36,146 bases of DNA from a virus. A model generated the notes under the pieces. The model saw only the letters and a list, made by a program, of their open reading frames with translations. It did not search any database and was not told where the DNA came from. Below, piece by piece: positions 1-9,286 of this stretch; within the stretch, counting starts at the first letter, position 1, and each line of letters starts with the position of its first letter. The translations under genes were made by a program, and so were the position numbers. The stretch is from positions 1-36,146 of the IMG/VR virus record IMGVR_UViG_3300009180_000110, one strand, 5' to 3'.

Positions 1-26
1 ACAGATTTACTCTCAAGGAAATAACT

Positions 27-173
27 ATGAAACCTGGACTTTATGCCAACATCAACGCCAAGCAAGCACGTATCGCCGCTGGCTCCAAGGAAAAGATGAA
101 CAAGGTCGGCAGCAAAGCAGCGCCTACCGCCAAAGACTTTAAGCAAGCCGCTAAGACCGCAAAGAAGAAATGA
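27..173 (+). CDS. Small basic conserved phage protein (48 aa)
   Basis: A 48-residue Lys/Ala-rich protein beginning MKPGLYANI and ending in a run of lysines (KTAKKK). The start has AAGGAA 10 nt upstream, and the stop overlaps the ATG of the next gene (ATGA), so it is translationally coupled to it. Short basic proteins of this kind recur beside DUF6321-like and lysis genes in environmental phages; no function is known to me. There are no membrane segments or cysteines. The charge suggests nucleic-acid or virion binding, but that is a guess. Confidence 0.75.
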   Translation: MKPGLYANINAKQARIAAGSKEKMNKVGSKAAPTAKDFKQAAKTAKKK

Positions 174-457
174 AAACTCCAGCTTGGCAGCGCAAGGAAG
201 GCCAAAACCCCAAAGGCGGGTTAAATGCTGCTGGACGGGCGAGTCTCAAGGCGGTTGGGCAAAACATCAAGCCACCCGTCAAGTCTGGTGACAACCCTCG
301 ACGCGCCAGTTTCCTGGCAAGGATGGGCGGCAACGATGGGCCAGAGTACAAGGACGGTAAACCCACCCGGCTGCTGCTGAGTCTCAACGCCTGGGGTGCC
401 AGCTCAAAGGCAGACGCCAAGGCCAAGGCCAAGGCTATCTCAGCGAGGAACAAATGA
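170..457 (+). CDS. DUF6321-like conserved phage protein (95 aa)
   Basis: A 95-residue basic protein with motifs TPAWQRKEGQNPKGGLN near the N terminus, KPPVKSGDNPRRASFLARM in the middle and RLLLSLNAWGASSKADA near the C terminus. This pattern matches what I recall of the DUF6321 family, found in phages and of unknown function. The start overlaps the preceding stop and the end overlaps the endolysin start by 4 nt, so the three genes form a coupled set. The conserved Arg/Lys-rich core suggests nucleic-acid contact, but this is not demonstrated. The family name is from memory; the coding call is firm. Confidence 0.8.
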   Translation: MKTPAWQRKEGQNPKGGLNAAGRASLKAVGQNIKPPVKSGDNPRRASFLARMGGNDGPEYKDGKPTRLLLSLNAWGASSKADAKAKAKAISARNK

Positions 458-864
458 CACCGCACTTTTCCCTTGATGAGTTGACGCACACTGATCACCG
501 AAAGCTGGACAACACGCCAGATGCACAGGAGTTGGCGAACCTTCAGCGGTTGGCTGAGTTTCTGGAGACAGTCAAGACAGCACTTGGCGGCAAGCCTGTG
601 ATGATTTCCAGTGCCTTTCGCTCCAAGGCCGTAAATGACGCAGTGGGCAGTCGAGACACCTCTCAGCATAGGCAAGGACTAGCTTGTGATTTCAGAGTGC
701 CTGGGATGGTTCCTGACGCTGTGGTGAGGGCAATCATTGCAGCCAACTTGCCGTTTGACCAGATCATCAGAGAATTTGACGCCTGGACGCACATCAGCAT
801 TGCTGACAGGCCAAGAGGCCAAAGGCTTATCATTGACAAACTAGGCACCCGCCTCTTTGTCTGA
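454..864 (+). CDS. Endolysin, M15-family peptidase
   Basis: A 136-residue zinc peptidase of the M15 (D-Ala-D-Ala carboxypeptidase / L-Ala-D-Glu endopeptidase) type. It would cut peptidoglycan cross-links at the end of infection. The family signature is visible: SSAFRS near residue 52, H72 and D79 in HRQGLACDF, and H113 in WTHIS, which together supply the zinc ligands. It starts directly with the domain and has no signal peptide, so it needs a holin or another membrane route. GAGGAAC precedes the ATG. Small membrane proteins that could serve as holin lie at 35797-36113, at the other end of the window, which would be nearby on a circular map. The protein could alternatively be a virion-associated lysin, since tail genes follow. 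Confidence 0.88.
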   Translation: MTPHFSLDELTHTDHRKLDNTPDAQELANLQRLAEFLETVKTALGGKPVMISSAFRSKAVNDAVGSRDTSQHRQGLACDFRVPGMVPDAVVRAIIAANLPFDQIIREFDAWTHISIADRPRGQRLIIDKLGTRLFV

Positions 865-873
865 AAGAACACT

Positions 874-2352
874 ATGTTGATGCCACTCAAGATACCAGCA
901 GGCGTGTACCGCAACGGCACCGAGTACCAGAGCATGGGACGGTGGTTCAACGCCAACTTGGTGCGCTGGTTTGAGGGTACGCTCAGACCAGTTGGAGGCT
1001 GGCGCAAGCGGTCATCTAGCCAGATGACAGGCACCTGCCGAGGCATCATCAATTGGCGAGATGATGACGCCAAACGATGGATTGTGGCTGGCACCAATAC
1101 CAAGCTGTACGTAATGGACCAGACGGGAACCCTCAAGGACATCACGCCAACAACCTTCACCACTGGCAATGCCAATGCCACTCTGCTGACGGGCTACGGC
1201 TACAACAACTATGGCAAGTTTGCCTATGGTGTTGCACGACCAGACACTGGCGCCATCACACCAGCAGCCACCTGGTCAATGGACACCTGGGGAGAATATT
1301 GGGTGGGCTGCTGCATCAGCGATGGGCAACTGTTGGAATGGCAGCTTGGATTCACGACACCCACCAAGGCTGTTGCACTGGTCAATGCACCCACGGGCTG
1401 CGCGGCGGTCATGACCACCTCTGAGCGTTTTGTCTTTGCTCTTGGCGCCAGTGGCAACCCTCGCCTGGTGGCATGGAGCGACCAGGAGAACAACACCACC
1501 TGGACGCCAGCCAGCAACAATCAGGCAGGCAGCTTTGAGTTGACGACTGTCGGCTCCATCGTGGCTGGCAAGCGAGTGCGTGGCGTCAACTTGATATTCA
1601 CTGACGTTGATGTCCACACGTCAAGCTACATCGGTCAGCCGTTTGTCTTCTCATTCGAGAAGGCTGGCTCTGGCTGCGGCTTGATTGGACCCCAGGCTGT
1701 TGCGGCAATCGACACTGCTGCCATCTGGATGTCACGCTCTGGATTCTGGATTTACGATGGTTACGTCAAGCCACTGCCAAGCGACATTGGCGACTTTGTG
1801 TTCAGCAACATGAACTTTGAGCAGGCCAGCAAAGTCTACGCTGTTCACAACAGCAAGTTCGGTGAAATCTGGTGGTTCTACACCAGTGCAGCATCCACCG
1901 AGAATGACTCCTACTGCATCTACAACTACCGAGAAAACCACTGGAGTCTGGGCACATTGTCCAGGCTGGCTGGTGTTGACAAGGGCGTCTTCAACTCGCC
2001 CCTGATGGTCAGCTCTGACGGGTTTATTTACGAGCATGAGGTTGGATTTGCCTACGACTCGCAGACTATCTTCGCTGAGTCAGGCCCAGTGGAGATTGGC
2101 AATGGTGAGCAGATTATGCAGGTTCGGCAGGTGATACCTGACGAGAGCAACCTGGGTGATGTAAGCATCAGCTTCAGCAGCCGCCTGTACCCGACAGGGA
2201 CAGAGACTAGCTTTGGACCCTTCACCAGTGCCAACCCGACTGACGCCAGGTTCAGTGGGCGCCAGGTCAAGATGAAGGTGACAGCAGACAGCCTGACCGA
2301 TTGGCGGGTGGGGGTGATGCGCCTGGATGCGGTGCCAGCCGGGAAACGGTAA
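874..2352 (+). CDS. Virion protein, probable tail hub/nozzle or DNA-stabilisation protein
   Basis: A 492-residue protein rich in aromatic, Gly, Thr and Trp residues. Repeating beta motifs such as RWIVAGTNTKLYVMD, GYGYNNYGKFAYG and SGFWIYDGYVKPLPSDIGDFVF look like the blades of a beta-propeller. N-terminal GRWFNANLVRWFEG and LRPVGGWRKR resemble the openings of podoviral stabilisation/nozzle proteins of the P22 gp10 kind. No signal peptide or membrane helix is seen. There are two possible starts (ATG at 874 or 880), with a weak GAAAGA upstream. Its position among tail and ejection genes supports a tail role, but I recognise it by style rather than by a diagnostic motif. The 3' end overlaps the next ATG in TAATG. 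Confidence 0.7.
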   Translation: MLMPLKIPAGVYRNGTEYQSMGRWFNANLVRWFEGTLRPVGGWRKRSSSQMTGTCRGIINWRDDDAKRWIVAGTNTKLYVMDQTGTLKDITPTTFTTGNANATLLTGYGYNNYGKFAYGVARPDTGAITPAATWSMDTWGEYWVGCCISDGQLLEWQLGFTTPTKAVALVNAPTGCAAVMTTSERFVFALGASGNPRLVAWSDQENNTTWTPASNNQAGSFELTTVGSIVAGKRVRGVNLIFTDVDVHTSSYIGQPFVFSFEKAGSGCGLIGPQAVAAIDTAAIWMSRSGFWIYDGYVKPLPSDIGDFVFSNMNFEQASKVYAVHNSKFGEIWWFYTSAASTENDSYCIYNYRENHWSLGTLSRLAGVDKGVFNSPLMVSSDGFIYEHEVGFAYDSQTIFAESGPVEIGNGEQIMQVRQVIPDESNLGDVSISFSSRLYPTGTETSFGPFTSANPTDARFSGRQVKMKVTADSLTDWRVGVMRLDAVPAGKR

Positions 2353-2558
2353 TGAAGGTTCCAACCCCACCGCAAACCTACACGCCAGTGGCAGAGGCCC
2401 AGCGTAACTTCCTGATTGAGAGCGCCGACAGGCAAAACCGCAAGATCAATGCTGACGTTGAGATTGCCTCAAGCAAGCTGATCTTGACATCACCGAATGG
2501 GAGTAGATACAGTGTGGTGGTCAGCAACGCAGGGGCATTGTCAACAACTGCGCTATGA
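2352..2558 (+). CDS. Small hypothetical virion-cluster protein (68 aa)
   Basis: A 68-residue protein. The start chosen is the ATG inside TAATG, which restarts translation from the preceding stop. An upstream in-frame start at 2301 would overlap the previous gene by 52 nt and is less likely. A polar N-terminal segment (AEAQRNFLIESADRQNRKINADVEIAS) looks helical, followed by a beta-hairpin-like tail containing NGSRYSVVVSNAG. I do not recognise a family. Tight coupling on both sides suggests it works with the flanking tail proteins. Confidence 0.7.
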   Translation: MKVPTPPQTYTPVAEAQRNFLIESADRQNRKINADVEIASSKLILTSPNGSRYSVVVSNAGALSTTAL

Positions 2559-2914
2559 CAGATATTGATAGACTAAGGCCAGAGATTGAAAAAGCCTTAA
2601 AATATTCGTTGAACACTCACACATTTGATGATGTTGCTGAGTTGGTCCAGCAAGCCAGGATGCAACTCTGGCCTGGAAAGAGTTCGGTGATTGTGACGGA
2701 GATCGTTCTCCACCCACAACAGAAATGCCTCAACTACTTTTTAGCGGCAGGCGAGATGGACGAACTAGAACTGATGACGCCGATGATTGAGTCCTGGGGC
2801 AAGGGACTTGGATGCACTCGCGTCACACTCGCTGGGCGCAAGGGCTGGCAGCGTACATTCCTAGCGAAGACGGGTTACACGCCACAATGGTGGATCATGA
2901 GTAAGGAGCTATAA
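2555..2914 (+). CDS. GNAT-like small phage protein (119 aa)
   Basis: A 119-residue protein. Its C-terminal half, WGKGLGCTRVTLAGRKGWQRTF followed by KTGYTP, resembles the end of a GNAT acetyltransferase fold, where a helix carries the acceptor residues and is followed by the G[YF] strand. The canonical Q/RxxGxG/A acetyl-CoA loop is not evident, so it may be a degenerate, non-catalytic version. Proteins of this type occur next to tail and ejection genes in many podoviruses with no assigned role. The start overlaps the preceding stop, and GGAG sits ahead of the next gene. Confidence 0.72.
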   Translation: MTDIDRLRPEIEKALKYSLNTHTFDDVAELVQQARMQLWPGKSSVIVTEIVLHPQQKCLNYFLAAGEMDELELMTPMIESWGKGLGCTRVTLAGRKGWQRTFLAKTGYTPQWWIMSKEL

Positions 2915-4603
2915 ATGGCAACACCAACAGCACAACAAGCATTAGACCTAATGTATCGGGCAAGCACTACGGGCGTATCAAACGCTGAATTAGCCCAATT
3001 TGGTGGCTATGCTGCAGTTAAAGCTGCTGCTCAAGCCGCTAGTTTTGACGCAACCCCAACATTTATTCAAAGCTATGAACAGAGCAATGCTCTGCCAGCA
3101 AGCGCATCCACCATAGCCAACCAACAATTTATTGGTGATGGAGGCGCTGAAAGGTTTGCACAGCAAGAAGCTGATTTGATGAGTTCAAACGCAGCTTTGG
3201 CGGCAGCGACAAGACAGAGGGTAGCTGACGAATTTGCAGCAGCACAACAGCAGGCAGCAACAACTGCTAGAACAGGAACTACTGCTACAACTAACACTAC
3301 TGCTGCAACTGGAATGACCATTGAACAGGCGTATCAGCAAGTATTAGGCAGGACGCCATCTGCATCTGAAATTGCCTATTGGAAAACCCAGTTTGGTGAC
3401 AGCGTCGATGCTGGTGAACTGTCTAACTTTAGCGTAGCGGCTCAACCAGAACGGGCGGCAGTGCCCACAACCAATAATGCTATTCGGCAGATGTACCTGT
3501 CAGTGCTGGGCCGTGAGCCTGACGCCTCTGGGCTGAAATACTTCTCTGACCGTTTTGGTGCTGACGTTGACGCATCTGAACTAGGCATCTTTCGCGGAAT
3601 GTCAACACAAGAAATCAACGCCAATGCTGCTAGGAACGCTGGCACTACAGCAGGCACTACCGCTGGCACTGTCCAGCCCATCATCAGGCCAACAGGGCCA
3701 AGGCAAGTCACAGGCACCCAGCTTGCACCAGCATCGTTTGCTCAAACTGCCATCACAGGTACGCCTTTCACGAACCTCTACACGCCATCCAACGTGCAGC
3801 AGAATGCTCCACGGCTGTCGGACATCCAGGCTGCAACGCAGTCGGCTAACCCGTATCAGTCCCTGATGGCGCTGACACCGCAGCGCACACTGTCACCATC
3901 CTATGCCGCCCAAGCAGGACAGACAACTGCCAACACCAACCTTGGTGGCTTTAACCCAGCAGTCTACAACCCGGCAGCAACAACAGCGCCACTGACGGGG
4001 CTACTGGCTGCTGGTAGTGATGGTAGCGGTGGTAGCAACGCTGGTGATGCGCGTGGGCCGGGTACTGATAACTTTAATGACGGTCAAACAGGTTACGGAG
4101 TGCTTGGCAACTTAGCTGGAGAAGCGCAACGTGCTGGTTTTAATACCCTTGGCGGTTTCCTTGCCTCGGGTATACCAGTTGGCGCTGCATATAAAGGTGG
4201 AAGTTACTCCATAGCGGATTTAGCTGCCCTTGGAAATAAAGACGCTATAGCTGCATTGGCGGCAGAGGCAGCATTAGCACCAGGACGGGCAGCAGCAAAT
4301 GCAGCAACGATTGCTGGGTTTGGTGGCTCTGGTGATGGGCAAGGCGGCGGTGGAGGTGGTGATTATGGTGGCCCAGGTGGTGCTGGTTTTGGCGGTGGCA
4401 GTCAAGCGTTTGCCAAAGGCGGCAAGGTCAACATGAAACCCCAGATGAACAACCCACCTGGTCCTGACGATGGCTACGCTGCCCTGGACAACGGCGAGTA
4501 CGTCATCCGAAAGAAGGCAGTGCAAAAATACGGCGCGAACATTTTTGAACAAATTAACGCAGGCAAGATTCCCGCCAAGCGTTTGAAATCACTGTTGGAG
4601 TAA
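2915..4603 (+). CDS. Large virion protein with two DUF4214-like repeats
   Basis: A 562-residue virion protein. Two segments read YQQVLGRTPSASEIAYW (around residue 140) and YLSVLGREPDASGLKYF (around 194), which is the DUF4214 pattern of bacterial S-layer and secreted proteins. The middle is Thr/Ala/Gln-rich and low complexity. A glycine-rich stretch (about residues 465-505) precedes a conserved C-terminal block with DDGYAALDNGEYVIRKKAVQKYG. That C-terminal block is a signature I associate with phage internal or tail proteins. The start has GGAGCTATAA upstream. It is followed, 4 nt after its stop, by another low-complexity virion protein, so this is probably part of an ejection-protein set. It could instead be a tail-fibre-like adhesin. 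Confidence 0.75.
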   Translation: MATPTAQQALDLMYRASTTGVSNAELAQFGGYAAVKAAAQAASFDATPTFIQSYEQSNALPASASTIANQQFIGDGGAERFAQQEADLMSSNAALAAATRQRVADEFAAAQQQAATTARTGTTATTNTTAATGMTIEQAYQQVLGRTPSASEIAYWKTQFGDSVDAGELSNFSVAAQPERAAVPTTNNAIRQMYLSVLGREPDASGLKYFSDRFGADVDASELGIFRGMSTQEINANAARNAGTTAGTTAGTVQPIIRPTGPRQVTGTQLAPASFAQTAITGTPFTNLYTPSNVQQNAPRLSDIQAATQSANPYQSLMALTPQRTLSPSYAAQAGQTTANTNLGGFNPAVYNPAATTAPLTGLLAAGSDGSGGSNAGDARGPGTDNFNDGQTGYGVLGNLAGEAQRAGFNTLGGFLASGIPVGAAYKGGSYSIADLAALGNKDAIAALAAEAALAPGRAAANAATIAGFGGSGDGQGGGGGGDYGGPGGAGFGGGSQAFAKGGKVNMKPQMNNPPGPDDGYAALDNGEYVIRKKAVQKYGANIFEQINAGKIPAKRLKSLLE

Positions 4604-4607
4604 CACC

Positions 4608-5777
4608 ATGAGCAAAAGCGGCAGCAGCCAAACCAGCACAACATCAATTGACCCGCAGATCAAGCAAGCCTACCTGCAGAACTTGCAGCAGGCGCAGGGT
4701 GTGGCCTCGGCATTACCCGTCAGGGAGTTTGCCGATTTCAATCCCATCTACCGCGCTGGTGAGCAGCAGCTGGTGAACACTGGCCTGGCTGGGCGTGGCA
4801 TTGACACCACCAACATTGCAGCCGAGTACGCCAACCAGGCAGCGCAGTTCCAGCCCTACTACACAGGCGGCGTCAATGCTGGGATGTCTAACCAGATTGG
4901 TGCTGTTGGTTACACGCCCACCGCTGCCACTGCTGCTCAAGCGCAGATGTCAAACATCAGCAACTACATGAACCCGTACATCAGCAATGTCATTGGCGGG
5001 TATGACGCTACAACCGGGAAATCCACTGGAGTGCTGGGCGACATTGAATCCGCAAGACAAGCGGCTGTGCAGCAAATGGGTGAGGCTGCAACTAGGGCCA
5101 AGGCATTTGGCGGTACGCGACAAGGAGTAGCAGAAGCAGCCACCAACCAAGCCTATGCCGACAAAGTAGCGCAGATGTCAGCCCAGCTCCGACAGCAGGG
5201 CTTTGATACCTCTGCCAACCTGATGCAGCAGGACTTGAACCGTACCCAGCAGGCTGCTTTGCAATCGTCACAGCAGGGTGCTGGTGCAGCGCAGTTCGGC
5301 GCTGGTGCCATCAACCAGGCAATGATGCAGAACGCTGCAGCGCAGAATGAAATGCAACGCTACAACGCAAGCCTGGCCCAACAGTCTGACCTTGCCAACC
5401 AGCAAGCCTACGCTGCCGCCAATGCTCAGCGACTGGCTGCAGCAGGGCAGCTAGGTGCCTTTGGGCAGCAGCAGCAGAACCTGGGCCTCACAGGCGCACA
5501 GGCCGTAATGGGCGCAGGGCAAGCACAGCAGCAATTCACTCAGCAGCAGCTGGATGCACTGCGCGGGATTGGTGTTGAGAAGCTGGGCATTGCTCAATCT
5601 GGATTGTCAGCATCACTGCCAAACCTTGGCGGCAGCACCTCACAACCAACCTACAAGAACCCATTGTCCAGCGCACTGGGTGGTGCTGGATACGGTTTCC
5701 AACTTGGCTCTGGCATAGGTGCAATTGGCGGTCCTGCTGGTGCTGGCATTGGTGCATTGCTTGGCCTTTTGAGCTAG
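4608..5777 (+). CDS. Gln/Ala-rich virion protein, probable DNA-ejection protein
   Basis: A 389-residue protein with very high Ala, Gln and Gly content and long predicted helices (around residues 140-330, e.g. AQMSAQLRQQGFDTSANLMQQ). The last 35 residues form a glycine-zipper-like hydrophobic tail (GSGIGAIGGPAGAGIGALLG). Podoviral ejection proteins often combine long helices with such membrane-active segments to build a channel across the cell envelope. No enzymatic motif is seen. GGAGTAACACC precedes the ATG. The role is inferred from composition and neighbours. Confidence 0.72.
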   Translation: MSKSGSSQTSTTSIDPQIKQAYLQNLQQAQGVASALPVREFADFNPIYRAGEQQLVNTGLAGRGIDTTNIAAEYANQAAQFQPYYTGGVNAGMSNQIGAVGYTPTAATAAQAQMSNISNYMNPYISNVIGGYDATTGKSTGVLGDIESARQAAVQQMGEAATRAKAFGGTRQGVAEAATNQAYADKVAQMSAQLRQQGFDTSANLMQQDLNRTQQAALQSSQQGAGAAQFGAGAINQAMMQNAAAQNEMQRYNASLAQQSDLANQQAYAAANAQRLAAAGQLGAFGQQQQNLGLTGAQAVMGAGQAQQQFTQQQLDALRGIGVEKLGIAQSGLSASLPNLGGSTSQPTYKNPLSSALGGAGYGFQLGSGIGAIGGPAGAGIGALLGLLS

Positions 5778-5786
5778 GAGATAAAC

Positions 5787-7268
5787 ATGGCTGAATTTAA
5801 TCTTGAAGGGCTGCTGGGCAACGTCTTTGGCGGCGGTGGAAACTACCTGGACGAGTACCTGACGCCAGAGCAGAGGGCTGCAATGCAGCGCAATGCCATG
5901 CTGGCAGCGTCAGCAGCCTTGCTCAAGGCTGGTGGTGAAAGCACCCGGCGTATTGGCATTGGTGAGGCACTAGGTGGAGCGTTTGAGGCAGGCCAAGCCG
6001 GGTACGAGAAGGCGCAGACGGGTGCATTGACCCAGATGTCGTTGAAGCAGAAGCTGGACGAGGCGAAAAGGGCCAAAGACTTAAATGCCCGACTTGCTGG
6101 AATCATGGGGGCATCAGCAACTGGTGAGATGGAATCACCACAGACAACAGCCAACCAACTGATGCAGGCTGGACGGGCAGCAATTCAAGCTGGAGACTTT
6201 ACCAGAGGCTTTGACTTTTACAGGCAAGCCAGAGAAGTAAACCCTAGGGATGAGGTGCAGGGTGCGCCATTTGAGGGAACTGATGCAGAAGGCAAACCAA
6301 TAATGCTTCAGCAAATGAAGAGTGGCGCTGTACGTCCACTGGCTGGATATGGCGCAAAGCCAGAAGCGGCTGCTGCGCCAATTGAGGTTACTGGTCCTGA
6401 CGGTAAACCTATGCTGGTGACACCTCAAAGAGGCGGTGTATATACACCAGTTGTTGGGTATGGACCTAAACAAGAGGCTTTAACACCTGAAGAAAAGCAG
6501 CTGCAGAGAATGGGACAGCCGTTTAATATGCAAACCCTTGCGGCTTTGAGAAGGGCTGGAGCAGCGCCAGCAGCGGATAAGGCGCCTACGCTCACAACAA
6601 TTGTTGACCCTACAAACCCAAATCAAATGCTTTCGATTGATGCTAGGCGGTATAGCGGTGGGGGTGTTGGGTCGCCCGGCGTCTTAGGCGTTTCTGGCAA
6701 AGAGCCTGGAGCGGCCACAAGGCAAGTTAAAACAGAGGCTGGTAAATCACAACTTGCGGATGACCTTTCAAATTTAAGAGCGTCATTTTTGGCTCTTGAC
6801 ACAATGAAGTCTATACCAAGTACGCAGCGCAGCGCTTTGTCAAACATAACATCTGGCATCTCTGCCAGTGGGATAGGCCAAAGAGCAGGGCAACTCCTCG
6901 GAACCGAAGCCCAAGTTGAGCGCGACGTTATCAATAGCGCCCGTAGCCGGTTAGTCAACTCTATTAAAAACGCCACCGGAATGTCTGCTCAGCAACTTAA
7001 CTCAAATGTCGAGTTGCAAACCATGTTGAGGTCTATTTCTGATCCTGGGCACTCAATTCAAGCTGCGCTGCGAATTATTGATGACATTGAAAAAGCCTAC
7101 GTTACGGGCAGCGGCATGGCACCCCCTGCAGCAGCAAGTCAAGCTCCTGCTGCACCAGCAGCAGACATTAGCCAACAACGCCGAGACGCAAATGCAGCAA
7201 TTGCCAAAGGGGCGCCTGCTGCTGCGGTTCGTCAACGCTTCAAACAAAACACGGGTCAGGAGTTGTAA
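5787..7268 (+). CDS. Probable DNA-ejection / internal virion protein (493 aa)
   Basis: A 493-residue protein opening with a Gly-rich segment (LLGNVFGGGGNYLDEYLTPEQ), then an Ala-rich helix and GIGEALGGAFEAGQAGYEKA. The C-terminal third is helical, with NATGMSAQQLNSNVELQ and an Ala/Pro-rich tail. The opening resembles other large internal virion proteins of environmental podoviruses. No catalytic motif is visible. TAGGAGATAAAC lies before the ATG, and the stop touches the start of the next gene. It is probably co-packaged with the flanking proteins. Confidence 0.7.
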   Translation: MAEFNLEGLLGNVFGGGGNYLDEYLTPEQRAAMQRNAMLAASAALLKAGGESTRRIGIGEALGGAFEAGQAGYEKAQTGALTQMSLKQKLDEAKRAKDLNARLAGIMGASATGEMESPQTTANQLMQAGRAAIQAGDFTRGFDFYRQAREVNPRDEVQGAPFEGTDAEGKPIMLQQMKSGAVRPLAGYGAKPEAAAAPIEVTGPDGKPMLVTPQRGGVYTPVVGYGPKQEALTPEEKQLQRMGQPFNMQTLAALRRAGAAPAADKAPTLTTIVDPTNPNQMLSIDARRYSGGGVGSPGVLGVSGKEPGAATRQVKTEAGKSQLADDLSNLRASFLALDTMKSIPSTQRSALSNITSGISASGIGQRAGQLLGTEAQVERDVINSARSRLVNSIKNATGMSAQQLNSNVELQTMLRSISDPGHSIQAALRIIDDIEKAYVTGSGMAPPAAASQAPAAPAADISQQRRDANAAIAKGAPAAAVRQRFKQNTGQEL

Positions 7269-8954
7269 ATGACTACCGGATATGAAGACCTAATTCCTGT
7301 TTCTGGGTATGAAGACCTCATACCAAAAACCAAAACTGCGAGGTCAGCGTCTACGCTAGACGTAGCAACCAGCGCGCCCTACAAAGCTCTTGCTGGGACA
7401 GCGGATATGTTTTTGAACGCGCCGCAAAACATCATCAACCTAGCAAAAATGGGATACGGCGTTGCAGGTACTGAACTTGGCGGGGCAAAATTTCTTGGTA
7501 GCCGGTTTGCCCCAGAAATTACACCCCCGCCAAATTTTGCAACCAATGCTTTGACGCGCATGGGCCTTATTCGCGAAACGCCAAATATGACGCCAGAGCA
7601 GCGAGTGCTTGATGTCGGTCTGCAGTCTGCTACCGGCGCGGTTCTTAACCCTGCTAGATCGTTATCAGAGCTAGGCTCAACTGCGTTTAAAAACCTTTTG
7701 GGTGGTACTGCCGGGCAAACAGTGTCCGAGGCTACAGACAGCCCTATGCTTGGTTTGGCGACTGCAATGGCCACGCCAGGTGCAATGACAGCCGCCGCGC
7801 AGCAACGTCAGCTTGCGCTGCAGGCCCAGCAGCAAGCCAATGCTGTGCGCGACGCTACGATTCGTTCTGCTCAACAAGCTGGTTTTGTAGCCACCCCCGG
7901 AAGCATTACGCCGTCAGGTCAAAATGTTTTGCTTGAACGGTTGGCCGGAAAAACTAGGCTAGAACAGTTAGCGTCTTCTCGCAATCAAAGCACTGCCGAT
8001 AGACTTGCGCGGCAAGCCGTTGGCGTACCAGAAAATACACCCCTTACTTCTGAAGCGATGCAAGCAGTTCGCGCTCAAGAGTTTGCAAAAGGATACGCCC
8101 CAGTAAATCAAATTGGGCCAATACAAACTGACGCTACGTTTCGGGCCGAGTTAGCCAACTTGTCAAACAAATTTACCGGCCAAGCTAAATCTTTTCCAAA
8201 CGCTGCCCCAGACAAAGTTAAAACAGAAATAACAAATTATCAAGTTCCTATTTTTGATTCTGCTGACGCGCTTGAGGCATCTAAGGCATTGCGCGAGCAA
8301 GCCTCGGTTAATTTTAGGGTAGGCGAAAATGCATTGGCAAAAACTCAAAAAGCAATTTCTAGAGCGTTAGAAGACCAAATAGAAAGAAGTCTCGCCACCG
8401 CTGGAAACCCTAACGCGCAAGCAATGCTTGACCAATTTCGCGCCTCGCGTCAGCGCATGGCGATTAGCCACAGCATAGAAGACGCTGTCCGCGAAGGCAG
8501 CGGATCAATAGACGCCAAAAAATTTGCAAGAGATATTCAGTCTGGAAAATATCTTAGCGGTGAATTGAAAACCATAGGAGAGTTTGCTAACGTCGCGCCA
8601 AAGGTAAACCAACCAGTTGGTTCGATGGGGACGCCAGGCGCCGGTTCTGTTCTTGGCCGCACAGGAACTGGCGTTGCTGCCGGAGGACTCGGCCTTCTTA
8701 CTGGAGGGCCGTTGATGGGCTTAGCAGCGGCAGCAGCCCCAGAAGCTACGTCTGCATTAGCAAGACAATATTTACTGTCTAAATTCGGCCAAAGCAGGGC
8801 GCTACCTAACTACGCTGCGTCTGATTTTATGGCCCAAGATGTTGTCAATCCAAAGTTAAGACAAGCTCTCATGGGCACAACTTTTGTAAACAACCAAAAT
8901 ATTCTTTCGCCAGAGCAAGAGGAGCTTTTGAGGCTGGGAAGACTTAACCGATAA
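7269..8954 (+). CDS. Probable DNA-ejection / internal virion protein (561 aa)
   Basis: A 561-residue protein. It begins with a repeated YEDLIPVSGYEDLIP unit, continues with long amphipathic helices and has a hydrophobic Gly/Ala segment near residues 460-500 (TGVAAGGLGLLTGGPLMGLA). That segment could insert in a membrane. The base composition is visibly more AT-rich than the genes before 6000 or after 8972, suggesting a different history. AGGAGTTGTAA serves as its ribosome site inside the previous gene. No enzyme motif is seen. As the last large gene of the block it is the best counterpart of the largest ejection protein. Confidence 0.7.
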   Translation: MTTGYEDLIPVSGYEDLIPKTKTARSASTLDVATSAPYKALAGTADMFLNAPQNIINLAKMGYGVAGTELGGAKFLGSRFAPEITPPPNFATNALTRMGLIRETPNMTPEQRVLDVGLQSATGAVLNPARSLSELGSTAFKNLLGGTAGQTVSEATDSPMLGLATAMATPGAMTAAAQQRQLALQAQQQANAVRDATIRSAQQAGFVATPGSITPSGQNVLLERLAGKTRLEQLASSRNQSTADRLARQAVGVPENTPLTSEAMQAVRAQEFAKGYAPVNQIGPIQTDATFRAELANLSNKFTGQAKSFPNAAPDKVKTEITNYQVPIFDSADALEASKALREQASVNFRVGENALAKTQKAISRALEDQIERSLATAGNPNAQAMLDQFRASRQRMAISHSIEDAVREGSGSIDAKKFARDIQSGKYLSGELKTIGEFANVAPKVNQPVGSMGTPGAGSVLGRTGTGVAAGGLGLLTGGPLMGLAAAAAPEATSALARQYLLSKFGQSRALPNYAASDFMAQDVVNPKLRQALMGTTFVNNQNILSPEQEELLRLGRLNR

Positions 8955-8971
8955 CTTTTGAAGGAACCACA

Positions 8972-9286
8972 ATGAGCAAGCTATTTCGGGACGACAACGG
9001 GCAACTGACCACCTTTGGCGCGCTTGGCACCACCCAGGTGATGACGGTGAGCGCCACCAGCGTACAGTCAACGGCAGTAGCAACAGGCGTCACCATACTG
9101 CGCCTGGCGAATGGCTCTGCAGCGCACTGCCACTTTGCCATAGGAGCCAGCCCTACCGCCAGCCTGACCACCTCACCGATGCTGCCAGCGAATGCCGTGG
9201 AGTATGTGGCCTGCGCCTCTGGTGACAAGGTGGCTGTCATTCGGGGCGGTACTGCCACCGATGTGTCAATCACGCAGATTTCGTAG
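8972..9286 (+). CDS. Small beta-rich virion-like protein (104 aa)
   Basis: A 104-residue protein of alternating Thr/Ser/Val and small residues, with no charged helices, e.g. FGALGTTQVMTVSATSVQS and DKVAVIRGGTATDVSITQIS. This is typical of a small beta-sandwich decoration or tail-tip protein. AAGGAACCACA precedes the ATG. It is the last gene of the rightward block, and its final 21 nt overlap the end of a convergent leftward gene. A short AGGCG-GTA-CGCCT hairpin follows the stop, too weak to call a terminator alone. Confidence 0.7.
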   Translation: MSKLFRDDNGQLTTFGALGTTQVMTVSATSVQSTAVATGVTILRLANGSAAHCHFAIGASPTASLTTSPMLPANAVEYVACASGDKVAVIRGGTATDVSITQIS

